From: Erythrobacter sp.
Lineage (GTDB): Bacteria > Pseudomonadota > Alphaproteobacteria > Sphingomonadales > Sphingomonadaceae
Direction: 5' to 3'
Assembly: GCA_002695185.1 (NCBI GenBank)
Contig: NZOF01000087.1
Location: 1-8,057, forward strand
Length of the DNA stretch: 8,057 bases
The notes beneath the pieces were generated by a model. That model did no database searches and was not told the origin of the DNA. It worked only from the letters and a program-made list of their open reading frames with translations. Of this stretch, positions 1 through 5,540 are shown piece after piece. Position 1 is the stretch's first letter; the number at the start of each line of letters is the position of its first letter. A program made the translations under genes and the position numbers.

Positions 1-1
1 A

Positions 2-217
2 CGCGAAACCATCGAACGATTCACTTTCGATGTCTGGGGCTACCCTGAAGGCAGGTCTACCAATCAAGTGAGGAACGGCTATCACGAAAGTGACTACATC
101 ATCCCACCTGACGAAATGATGGCCTTTTGCGTCACTATTCTGACAGATTACGGGATTGACCCTAGCAGCCTACGTTACGAGGCCACCATATCCTCGGCGA
201 TCGGTGAGCAAGATTAA
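2..217 (+). CDS. C-terminal part of an unrecognised protein (5' end outside window)
   Basis: The frame beginning at base 2 stays open to TAA at 215-217 and gives the last 71 residues of a protein. No in-frame start is needed because the gene enters from the left edge. The fragment is mixed acidic and aromatic, with the short stretches FTFDVWGYPEGRST near its start and ESDYIIPPDEMMAFC in the middle, and it ends IGEQD. No signal peptide or membrane segment is visible in this part. I do not recognise the family. Reality is supported by a clean reading frame and by an intrinsic terminator about 30 bases after the stop. Function cannot be inferred without the N-terminal part. Confidence 0.7.
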   Translation, partial: RETIERFTFDVWGYPEGRSTNQVRNGYHESDYIIPPDEMMAFCVTILTDYGIDPSSLRYEATISSAIGEQD

Positions 218-246
218 AATCGCAATCGCTTATCATCCAGATCAGC

Positions 247-278
247 AACCCCGCCCGGCTACGCCGCGGCGGGGTTTT
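247..278 (+). terminator. Rho-independent terminator
   Basis: Arms AACCCCGCC (247-255) and GGCGGGGTT (268-276) pair perfectly over 9 bp. The inner segment adds GGC/GCC pairs (257-259 with 263-265), and a TTTT run (275-278) follows. It lies 30 bases after the stop of the truncated first gene and separates that gene from the operon starting at 408. Confidence 0.85.
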
Positions 279-317
279 CTTTGTCGGTCGACCAAAAAAT
301 GGGCTTTCAATAGAGGT

Positions 318-384
318 GTCGGAAGATTCTCGATTTCCGACTGTCATCATGGCGAGGGAAGGGCCGTAAGCGGGCAGGTCGGAA
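318..384 (+). promoter_or_regulatory. Leader with two alternative pairings (attenuator-like)
   Basis: GTCGGAA at 318-324 is complementary to TTCCGAC at 335-341 (7 bp, 10-base loop). The same GTCGGAA recurs at 378-384, so the middle element could pair with either copy. The second pairing would form just upstream of the ribosome site (396-401) of the gene at 408. Alternatively the three elements are two direct and one inverted copy of a protein-binding site. I did not find a convincing promoter here. The repeats are seen directly; the regulatory role is inference. Confidence 0.3.
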
Positions 385-407
385 GCGAGCAGGACGAAGG
401 AAAAATC

Positions 408-833
408 ATGACCCGATACGTCGATCACCCGCACGGCATCACGATCGGCTCGGACAATGTCTTCTTCTACCGCAACGAGGAGGGCGAGATGCAGGAATAT
501 CCCTGCATCCTATGGGCCCGCCGATACTATTTCGACGAGATCAATTGCGTCAACGTATCGGTCCGCAGCCACGCGCAGCAGCTCATCTGGAATGAGATCG
601 TCGAGCGGGAGCCTGTCCAATACAAAGGCGAGATCATCGGCCATTCGGACAAGATCCGTCACGAGGTGAGCGGATGGGCCCGCAACTGGTGCGACACGAA
701 CGCACCTGGATGGGGCGTTGCACCCAGCCGCACAGACGAATCCAATCCAAGCATCTTCTTCGCCAAGCGAAAGCATGCCGTCGCATTCTCGCGCGAAATC
801 CAGCGCATGCTCAAAGGCATGACCTTTGCATGA
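408..833 (+). CDS. Hypothetical protein, paralogue A (FFYR / AQQLIW / NAPGWG / LKGMT family)
   Basis: The product is 141 aa. The start at ATG 408 is chosen because GAAGGA (396-401) sits 6 bases upstream; the frame is open further upstream to 156, but that part runs through the terminator and leader and is unlikely to be translated. The family is not recognised. The protein appears soluble, with no signal peptide or membrane span. Four blocks are shared with the product of 1461-1898: FFYR near residue 20, AQQLIW near residue 60, NAPGWG near residue 100, and LKGMT at the C-terminus. These are the likely structural core. It is the first gene of a three-gene operon, and its TGA overlaps a possible ATGA start of the next gene. 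Confidence that the gene is real is high; its function is unknown. Confidence 0.85.
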   Translation: MTRYVDHPHGITIGSDNVFFYRNEEGEMQEYPCILWARRYYFDEINCVNVSVRSHAQQLIWNEIVEREPVQYKGEIIGHSDKIRHEVSGWARNWCDTNAPGWGVAPSRTDESNPSIFFAKRKHAVAFSREIQRMLKGMTFA

Positions 834-877
834 GTGCGGCCCCCGATAGCCCCCGACCCAAAACCGAAAGGATGCCT

Positions 878-1459
878 ATGCTCATCGACAGCTCTTCGTT
901 TCGCGAGATTGCATCAGCCAATCTTGCCGCTTGCGGCCTGGCGCCCGCGACCATCCAGCATTGCACGGATGCGCTTATCGCCGAGGCCCGGCACACTGGC
1001 TTCCATTCCGTCGCTCAGCCCGTCAGCGTGCATATCGCCTACGATCTGTGCGAAGCTCAGTCGGTCTATGTCGTAAGCGCGGGCAGGATCATGTTTGCCG
1101 CGACCCCTGACAGACAATTCCAGCCGCTGGCCCAGTCTGCCGTCGATCCCGCGCAATACGCATTGCTGGATCAGATGGAACAGATCCTGCTCCAGATTGA
1201 TCGGGCTATCGCGATTTCGACGCATCATGTCGGACCGATGCTCGATCCGGCAGTCAAATCCCTTCAGGAACGCTATCACGCCTTGCGTAACGCGAGCCTT
1301 GCCATCAACCCAGGCGTTCATGCATCGATCGCCGATCCCGAGAATTGGCTCGTTTGCTCTCAAGCGTTCGCAACTCTCACCGGCCGTGCGCTCACCGGAC
1401 ACTTCACGCACCGGCAAGCGCAGGTCGAATATCTCGAAGTTATCCAGAAGGCCGCCTGA
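878..1459 (+). CDS. Hypothetical helical protein between two paralogues
   Basis: The product is 193 aa and not recognised. Three starts compete: ATG 830 (ATGA overlap with the upstream stop), ATG 872 and ATG 878. I chose 878 because GAAAGG (866-871) stands 6 bases before it and immediately abuts 872; the 830 start would add 16 residues rich in Pro, Ser and Arg. Residues about 1-100 are mixed. Residues about 100-150 (LLDQMEQILLQIDRAIA followed by LQERYHALRNASLA) look amphipathic and helical, possibly a coiled-coil or bundle. No transmembrane segment or catalytic motif is evident. The gene ends one base before the ATG of paralogue B, so the three genes are almost certainly co-transcribed. Confidence 0.8.
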   Translation: MLIDSSSFREIASANLAACGLAPATIQHCTDALIAEARHTGFHSVAQPVSVHIAYDLCEAQSVYVVSAGRIMFAATPDRQFQPLAQSAVDPAQYALLDQMEQILLQIDRAIAISTHHVGPMLDPAVKSLQERYHALRNASLAINPGVHASIADPENWLVCSQAFATLTGRALTGHFTHRQAQVEYLEVIQKAA

Positions 1460-1460
1460 T

Positions 1461-1898
1461 ATGAAGGACAACGCAACCCGATCGGTGACCAAGAAGCATG
1501 GTCTGACGATCATGACGGGCAAGCTATTCTTCTACCGCGACGAGAGCGGCATCCTGCGCGATTTCCCCTGCATGCTCATGACCGAGGATTATCGCTTCGA
1601 TAATCCCCATGCGGCAAACACGATCCTTCGCACACCCGCCCAGCAGCTCATCTGGAAAGAGACGCAGGAACAGGTGCCCTATGGCGAGCCGGGCCCGCGC
1701 GGCGGGTCGATTGTTCGCCGCAGCTTTGAAATGGGCGACTATTTCGCCCTTTGGCTCAATCGCAATGCGCCCGGTTGGGGAACTGCTTCAAGCACCGCCG
1801 GAAGGACGCATCCGGTCATCTACTTCGAAAAGCGCGGACACGCCCTTGCTCTTTGCGCCGAAGTCGACCGATTGCTCAAAGGCATGACCACCGCATAG
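1461..1898 (+). CDS. Hypothetical protein, paralogue B
   Basis: The product is 145 aa. The ATG at 1461 follows the upstream TGA (1457-1459) by one base. A later ATG at 1512 exists, but similarity to paralogue A begins upstream of it (HG-x-TI in both), which supports 1461. It shares with the 408-833 product HGxTI, FFYR(D/N)E, PC-x-L, AQQLIW-x-E, NAPGWG, P-x-I-x-F-x-KR-x-HA-x-A and LKGMT. Two exact 17-base DNA matches also remain (576-592 with 1641-1657; 808-824 with 1873-1889), which indicates duplication followed by divergence. The central part between AQQLIW and NAPGWG is the most diverged and is Gly/Pro-rich here. Function unknown; presumably cytosolic. Confidence 0.85.
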   Translation: MKDNATRSVTKKHGLTIMTGKLFFYRDESGILRDFPCMLMTEDYRFDNPHAANTILRTPAQQLIWKETQEQVPYGEPGPRGGSIVRRSFEMGDYFALWLNRNAPGWGTASSTAGRTHPVIYFEKRGHALALCAEVDRLLKGMTTA

Positions 1899-1926
1899 GA
1901 TCGCGCCGCATGCTCGGCGAGGGGGA

Positions 1927-2071
1927 AACGAAAGCGAATGCTCTCGTTCTATAGGCAGGGCGTTCATCGCCTGCCGTTAGTCATCTCGGTTCCGGTTCGC
2001 ACTGGGGGCAACCATGTGTCGGCCGAACCGAGATGCATTCTCTCCTGCAAAACGCCTCTTCGTCGTAGAGG
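1927..2071 (+). promoter_or_regulatory. Spacer with four consecutive inverted repeats
   Basis: Four stem-loops follow each other in the 186-base gap between paralogue B and the next gene. Stem 1 is AACGAAAGC/GCTCTCGTT (1927-1935 with 1940-1948, one mismatch). Stem 2 is GGCAGG/CCTGCC (1954-1959 with 1970-1975) plus CG/CG inside, with one bulged G. Stem 3 is CATCTCGGTT/AACCGAGATG (1982-1991 with 2026-2035, perfect 10 bp, extended by CGG/CCG). Stem 4 is CCTCT/AGAGG (2055-2059 with 2067-2071) and touches the GAGGAG ribosome-site region of the gene at 2085. One of the first two may end the upstream operon, although neither has a T-run. The rest could be a structured 5' leader, a small RNA or an operator. 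The pairings are seen; the role is inferred. Confidence 0.4.
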
Positions 2072-2084
2072 AGGAGCAAGGAAA

Positions 2085-2699
2085 ATGCAGAACCTGATCG
2101 CAACGCTAAAGCGCATGCCGGCAAGCGACCATCCATTCGCCCCAGCCAATGATCAGGCCGCCCCAGCCAAAAAGCGCAAAAGCTCGAGGTCCGCCCCAGC
2201 CAAGCGTTCTGGCGCCCCAGCCAAGAGCGCCAAAGCCTCAGCCAAGGCAAAACGCCGCAGAATGGCTTTCCTGCCCGACAAGGTGCAGACAAAGATCGGC
2301 CGGAACGACAAGCCCTACATCAAGGCTCGAGGTGAAATCACCTATCGCCGCCGCAGCTTCACCTACACGCTCATGGTCCCCTTCTGGCGCTACCATCGCT
2401 TCGCCGAAGCACTTGAAGCCGGCCATCCCATCGAGCTCGAAGGCTATCGCCGCCAGGTGACCACCGACAAGAACGGCAAGTCCATCTCCGGCGGGATCTA
2501 CTTCGAAGCCGCTACACTGCTCGGCGTCATGGACGGAACGCATCACCAGCGCGGCTCCAGCGAACCTTCGCGCTCGCTCGCAGGGCATGAACGGCGCGGA
2601 TATTACCGGCGCCAGCACTACGGCCCGGGCAACTCCAAGACCAAGATCATCTGGATCGACAGTGTCGAGGTGAACGGCGGCCAGCGCCTGGCCGCTTAG
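2085..2699 (+). CDS. Protein with basic Ala/Pro/Lys tail and beta-rich, possibly OB-like domain
   Basis: The product is 204 aa. The start at ATG 2085 follows GAGGAG (2070-2075) and CAAGGA. The frame is open upstream to 1938, but that crosses the hairpin spacer. Residues about 19-59 form a low-complexity tail with APAN, three APAK and ASAK units ending in KAKRRR. It resembles histone H1-like or other DNA-binding tails and is expected to be disordered. Residues 60-204 look globular, with alternating beta-like stretches (ITYRRRSFTYTLMVPFW, then an aromatic and Ala/Glu-rich helix, then GHPIELEGYRR, IYFEAATLLGVM and a final KIIWIDSVEV). The order of beta strands, helix, then a 'hPIELEGxRR' strand recalls OB-fold single-strand-binding proteins, but no diagnostic motif confirms it. 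A nucleic-acid-binding role is a tentative inference. Confidence 0.8.
   Translation: MQNLIATLKRMPASDHPFAPANDQAAPAKKRKSSRSAPAKRSGAPAKSAKASAKAKRRRMAFLPDKVQTKIGRNDKPYIKARGEITYRRRSFTYTLMVPFWRYHRFAEALEAGHPIELEGYRRQVTTDKNGKSISGGIYFEAATLLGVMDGTHHQRGSSEPSRSLAGHERRGYYRRQHYGPGNSKTKIIWIDSVEVNGGQRLAA
2139..2245 (+). repeat. In-frame direct repeat of GCCCCAGCCAA (5 copies)
   Basis: GCCCCAGCCAA occurs exactly at 2139-2149, 2160-2170, 2193-2203 and 2214-2224, with a one-mismatch copy (GCCTCAGCCAA) at 2235-2245. Start-to-start distances are 21, 33, 21 and 21 bases, all multiples of three, so each copy encodes APA-N/K (ASAK in the last). The array makes the basic tail of the 2085-2699 protein. Identity at the third codon positions suggests repeat expansion or conversion at DNA level rather than amino-acid selection alone. 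Confidence 0.8.
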
Positions 2700-2723
2700 C
2701 TTCTGAGTGAAGGCGAGGGGGAT

Positions 2724-2747
2724 ACCAGCCGCAGCCGCGGCCGGTTT
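2724..2747 (+). terminator. Possible weak terminator hairpin
   Basis: ACC-A-GCCGC (2724-2732) pairs with GCGGC-C-GGT (2737-2745), giving 8 bp with one A-C mismatch around an AGCC loop, followed by only three T residues. It stands 25 bases after the stop at 2699 and before the operon starting at 2824. The position fits a terminator; the short T-run makes it uncertain. Confidence 0.35.
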
Positions 2748-2823
2748 CCGCCCCGCCGCCCTTCCCAGGAAAGATCAATTTCCAATCGGATCAAATGAAG
2801 ACGAGATCTGAAAGGAAAATTTC

Positions 2824-3138
2824 ATGGCAGTCATCATCACCACCCGCGCTTCGGACAACACCGTGTCGACGAAGGCGATCTCGATGTGGAACTCCACCTT
2901 CTTTTCGTTCCTCAACGAGAACCGCATCGCGGACCTCGAGGAAGTGAGCCACGAGGAGCACGAACTCGAAGAAGGCGGCAGCATTTCCCAGACCGTCTAC
3001 GAATGCGACTTCGCGGGCTTCCAGCAGGCCGTGAACGACAATCAGGACGATGATATTGCTATCGCCGAGATGCGCGATCTCGTGGAACACGGCGCCGCCA
3101 CGGGTGCTTCGCGCCTCGTCATCACGGCCCACAGCTGA
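2824..3138 (+). CDS. Small acidic hypothetical protein
   Basis: The product is 104 aa. ATG 2824 is preceded by AAAGGA (2811-2816) at 7 bases, a strong ribosome site. The centre is strongly acidic (DLEEVSHEEHELEEGG, roughly residues 37-52), followed by an acidic NDNQDDD stretch near residue 75. The N-terminus is Thr/Ser-rich and the C-terminus ends in a beta-like RLVITAHS. No signal peptide, membrane segment or cysteine cluster is seen. I do not recognise it. It heads the operon 2824-4722, and its TGA shares one base with the ATG of the HAD-like gene (TGATG), implying translational coupling. Confidence 0.8.
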   Translation: MAVIITTRASDNTVSTKAISMWNSTFFSFLNENRIADLEEVSHEEHELEEGGSISQTVYECDFAGFQQAVNDNQDDDIAIAEMRDLVEHGAATGASRLVITAHS

Positions 3139-3578
3139 TGATCTACCTCGACATCGACGGCGTGCTCATTCTCGAAAACGAGAATGACGCGTCCAAACTT
3201 CGCGAGCGGGGCGAGCATGTCGCATGCATCGCAAACCGCCTCTTCATGCCGATCGTCATCTCGTCTCAGCGGCGGATCAGCTGGGACGTCTTTCAGGTCA
3301 TCGAGGCCGCCGGGCTTCTCGAACACACGATCGTTCATCCGGAACTATGGCGAACACCCCTGCGGCTCGAAAACCCGGATGACAACCTCTCCATCCGAGG
3401 GCAGGAGATCGACGCGCATCGCCATGCGATGGGCATAGGGCCTCATCTCATAATCGATGACAGCCCGGTCCTTGCATCCCAAACCCATCTCGCCATCGAT
3501 CCATCCATCGGGCTGGATCACCCCGACCGGGACAGGGCACTCGCTTTGTTCGATGACAGCGTCTGGACCGTCTCTTGA
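3138..3578 (+). CDS. HAD-superfamily phosphatase-like protein (HAD_SAK-like)
   Basis: The product is 146 aa. ATG 3138 overlaps the upstream stop (TGATG). The N-terminus YLDIDGVL carries HAD motif I, with Asp5 as expected nucleophile and Asp7 as acid/base. VISSQRR (about 40-46) fits motif II (Ser42/43). Arg87 in RGQEID occupies the position usually taken by the motif III Lys/Arg, and LIIDDSP (104-110) is motif IV with Asp107/Asp108 for Mg2+. Small HAD proteins of this layout without a large cap include the HAD domains found in 'Swiss Army Knife' RNA-repair proteins and other phosphatases or nucleotidases. The fold call follows from the motifs; the substrate is unknown and the RNA-repair link is inference. 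It is cytosolic, and its TGA overlaps the TTG start of the next gene. Confidence 0.85.
   Translation: MIYLDIDGVLILENENDASKLRERGEHVACIANRLFMPIVISSQRRISWDVFQVIEAAGLLEHTIVHPELWRTPLRLENPDDNLSIRGQEIDAHRHAMGIGPHLIIDDSPVLASQTHLAIDPSIGLDHPDRDRALALFDDSVWTVS
3166..3187 (+). repeat. Perfect 9-bp hairpin inside the HAD-like gene
   Basis: TCATTCTCG (3166-3174) and CGAGAATGA (3179-3187) are exact inverted repeats around an AAAA loop, at codons 10-17 of the HAD-like gene. It would fold in the mRNA shortly after the start codon or could bind a dimeric protein. The encoded peptide (LILENEND) may simply permit it. Confidence 0.5.
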
Positions 3579-4108
3579 CGGCCAGCCGCTACATCGCCCG
3601 CTGGGTGGACGAGAGGGCGGCCCGATCCTATTTGCGGCACGACGCCATGATCGGCCGTGTCCGCCACTGTCTTCCAAAGGAGCTCACTGGCCTCGACAAG
3701 CTATATCGCAGACGTGGTCTCAGTTTCGGCCTCACGCAGCGCGGCTGGTGGAACGCTCACGGCGACGACGGCGTCTGCTTTATCCTTGACCGGGCGCGCA
3801 TTACCAATCCGATCATCGAAATTGCAGGGCATCCCGTCTTTCTTTTCAGTGACTTCTATGGCCTTCCGCCCATGCTTCGCTATGCAGACCAGCTTGCGGC
3901 GCTTAAGGAAGCAGCTATTTCCGAGAGCCTGCGAAACCCTGACGAAGCCTTTGTCCTTGGGGATCTGAGAACTCTCCATGCCCATGTCACGGGCATCAAG
4001 GTCGGACCTTTGATCAGCGCTCGAATGAGGTCGAAAATCTCAGCCTATCTCTCGGATTATGGTCTACAGCCGATCCTCGAAAACGCAGTCGAAAGTATCG
4101 CCGCTTGA
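3575..4108 (+). CDS. Hypothetical protein with weak ADP-ribosyltransferase-like motif layout
   Basis: The product is 177 aa from a TTG start (3575) that overlaps the upstream TGA by four bases (TTGA). The next ATG, 3647, would drop 24 plausible residues. Motifs in order are RRRGLSFGLT (45-54), a Trp pair W58/W59, GDDGVCFILDRARI (63-76), and NPDEAFVLGDL followed by HVTGIKV (121-143). The pattern 'G-L-S ... V-x-F-x-LDR ... E ... GDL ... GI' is reminiscent of small ART-fold proteins, where Glu124 would be the candidate catalytic residue. I cannot show a full H-Y-E or R-S-E triad, so this is a hunch. The protein appears soluble. It is co-transcribed with the HAD-like gene and followed by another TTGA junction. 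Confidence 0.75.
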   Translation: MTASRYIARWVDERAARSYLRHDAMIGRVRHCLPKELTGLDKLYRRRGLSFGLTQRGWWNAHGDDGVCFILDRARITNPIIEIAGHPVFLFSDFYGLPPMLRYADQLAALKEAAISESLRNPDEAFVLGDLRTLHAHVTGIKVGPLISARMRSKISAYLSDYGLQPILENAVESIAA

Positions 4109-4110
4109 AC

Positions 4111-4722
4111 ATGATCAAAGACTGGATGACCCGGGGCTTCCGGCGCTTTGTCTCCGAGATCCGTCCCGGACACTCGGAAGAGCTGCGCCCTTGGTCCGCG
4201 GGTGTCTCACCAGATACGCTCGTCATAGGTGAGCTCGAGCGGATCCTCATAGAACGCTATCTACGCTGGCGGCCCGGGGCAGCAACCGAGATCATTTCAG
4301 ACGTCGAGACGATCCTGGATCAGTCGATCTTTCTGCCTTTGCCCTGCATGATGATCGAGCATGACGATCACTGGTCGATCAAGGTGAACCCGTTGTCGGG
4401 CATTCACGCTTTGTCCGTCTCGTTCACGACATCCAGTGGCTATGAAGTCCAGACCGGACGCCTCATCACTACAAACCCGATCTCTCGCCATCACCGAGAA
4501 GCCCTGTCCAATCCCGACCGGCAATTTCGCCTTGGCGAGATATTCCGCCCTGAATGCATCGATTACGATCCCCTTGTCATCGGATGCCGGGACGCAGAAA
4601 CCACCATGCCCGGCGAACAAGCGCCGCTCGCGATCTACTTTCAGCCCAATTTCATCCCTTGGACGGAGTTCCGCAAGGAGATGTTGAGAATGGGACGGGT
4701 CCGGCTTCGCAGGAGAGCCTGA
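4111..4722 (+). CDS. Hypothetical protein, fourth gene of the operon
   Basis: The product is 203 aa from ATG 4111. A TTG at 4105 overlaps the previous TGA (TTGA) and would add two residues, and both starts are possible. No good ribosome site is visible, which fits translation coupled to the upstream gene. It begins with a basic amphipathic stretch (MIKDWMTRGFRRF). The middle contains LERILIERYLRWRP and a beta-like HWSIKVNPLSGIHALSVSFT. The end is a basic RVRLRRRA. No signal peptide or long membrane span is seen, and the family is not recognised. The opposite strand is also open for 174 codons here, but the plus-strand operon context supports this reading. Confidence 0.8.
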   Translation: MIKDWMTRGFRRFVSEIRPGHSEELRPWSAGVSPDTLVIGELERILIERYLRWRPGAATEIISDVETILDQSIFLPLPCMMIEHDDHWSIKVNPLSGIHALSVSFTTSSGYEVQTGRLITTNPISRHHREALSNPDRQFRLGEIFRPECIDYDPLVIGCRDAETTMPGEQAPLAIYFQPNFIPWTEFRKEMLRMGRVRLRRRA

Positions 4723-4823
4723 GCTTCCTCTGCGTCCAGATCGCTTGGGGACAAATTGCCTCCGGCCCTGACTGGCGAGTCTGCACTTCGATACACCTGC
4801 TCCCGATAGGGCAGGGACCAATC

Positions 4824-5078
4824 GTGCAGCACGACCAGCGCATTAGCGACGACCAAGAGCCGATAAGCCTCATGTGCACCAGCTGCACCAAACCGGCCGG
4901 CAGCCTTGATCCCGGCGGGCTTCTCCTCTGTCATGTCCTCGATCTATGTGAGATATGGCTCTGCGATGCTTGTCTCGAGAATATGGATCGCGGGACCATG
5001 GTCGGAGGTAAACCGCTTCATGATAAAAACAGCGCTTCTGGCCGGTATAGGCCTCGCCCTGTTTTCAGCTTCCGCTGA
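4824..5078 (+). CDS. Small Cys-rich protein, possible zinc ribbon
   Basis: The product is 84 aa from GTG 4824, with AGGGA (4813-4817) 6 bases upstream; ATG 4872 is an alternative. Six cysteines are clustered: CTSC (18-21), Cys36, Cys42 and CDAC (47-50), the spacing of a small zinc-binding knuckle pair. My hand count over 71 codons (4722-4934) gives roughly 62/49/72 % GC at codon positions 1/2/3 in this frame, the usual coding pattern. The antisense frame would have about 62 % at its third position. The frame is open back into the upstream gene, and a CTG at 4719 would make a CTGA overlap, so the start is unsure. The last 59 bases overlap the secreted-protein gene at 5020. Existence is moderately likely; function is unknown. 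Confidence 0.4.
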   Translation: MQHDQRISDDQEPISLMCTSCTKPAGSLDPGGLLLCHVLDLCEIWLCDACLENMDRGTMVGGKPLHDKNSASGRYRPRPVFSFR

Positions 5079-5481
5079 TGCAAGAGAGGTCTCTCTCCGC
5101 TGCACGATGAAGCCTTACGTCTTTTCGTCGAACGATCCCGACGGCGACCGGCGCGTTAATGCGATGCAGGACGCCGGCGGCGCAGTGCGGTTCTATATAG
5201 TCGACGCGGCAACGCAGAAAATATGGCCCGTATTCGGCGGGAAGAAGGGCGACATGTGCGAAGACCTTGATCTGTGTTCCGTCGAGTTTTCGCAATCGGC
5301 GATCATCAGGCGTTCGGGAGAGAAAACGGGCGAATTCGGCGAACAAACCCTAAAGATCGACCGCATTTCAGGCGCCCTGAGCGATACTTTGCAACGCTAT
5401 GACGCCAGCGGGAACTGGATATCGACCCTGGCCATGAACGGACAATGCACGCCGGAGTCCAAAGCGGCGCCCCAGTTCTGA
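5020..5481 (+). CDS. Secreted or periplasmic hypothetical protein with four cysteines
   Basis: The product is 153 aa from ATG 5020, with GGAGGT (5004-5009) about 10 bases upstream; the frame is open to 4906 but the signal peptide fixes the start. Residues 1-21 (MIKTALLAGIGLALFSASADA) form a typical Sec signal peptide with one Lys, a hydrophobic core and ADA as cleavage site. The mature protein has Cys28, Cys80, Cys86 and Cys143, enough for two disulfides in the periplasm. The C-terminal half (LKIDRISGALSD..., then a G-N-W turn and NGQC) resembles small beta-rich exported proteins common in alphaproteobacteria, without a named family. It is not a lipoprotein, since there is no lipobox Cys. Function unknown. 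Confidence 0.85.
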   Translation: MIKTALLAGIGLALFSASADAREVSLRCTMKPYVFSSNDPDGDRRVNAMQDAGGAVRFYIVDAATQKIWPVFGGKKGDMCEDLDLCSVEFSQSAIIRRSGEKTGEFGEQTLKIDRISGALSDTLQRYDASGNWISTLAMNGQCTPESKAAPQF

Positions 5482-5540
5482 TATTTGCTGCCACTGACGC
5501 CAGCTCGGTTTGAAAGCCATCAATCAGGAAGGAAAAATCG

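Noticed and set aside
156..407. Upstream extension of the 408-833 frame to an ATG at 156
   Set aside because: It would read through the truncated gene's end and the intrinsic terminator; the ribosome site and paralogue similarity favour 408.
674..877. Upstream extension of the 878-1459 frame
   Set aside because: It overlaps the coding part of 408-833 by over 150 bases; GAAAGG at 866-871 selects ATG 878 (830 is kept as an alternative).
914..1522. 202-codon open frame on the minus strand
   Set aside because: It lies antisense to the 878-1459 and 1461 genes, which have ribosome sites, tight operon spacing and, for paralogue B, homology support.
4297..4821. 174-codon open frame on the minus strand
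   Set aside because: It is mostly antisense to 4111-4722, which belongs to a tightly overlapping plus-strand operon; no family or ribosome-site support.
4641..4934. 97-codon minus-strand ORF with a fairly protein-like sequence
   Set aside because: Hand-counted GC by codon position favours the opposite plus frame (about 72 % versus 62 % at third positions), and it would run into the end of 4111-4722. It remains the main rival of the Cys-rich gene call.
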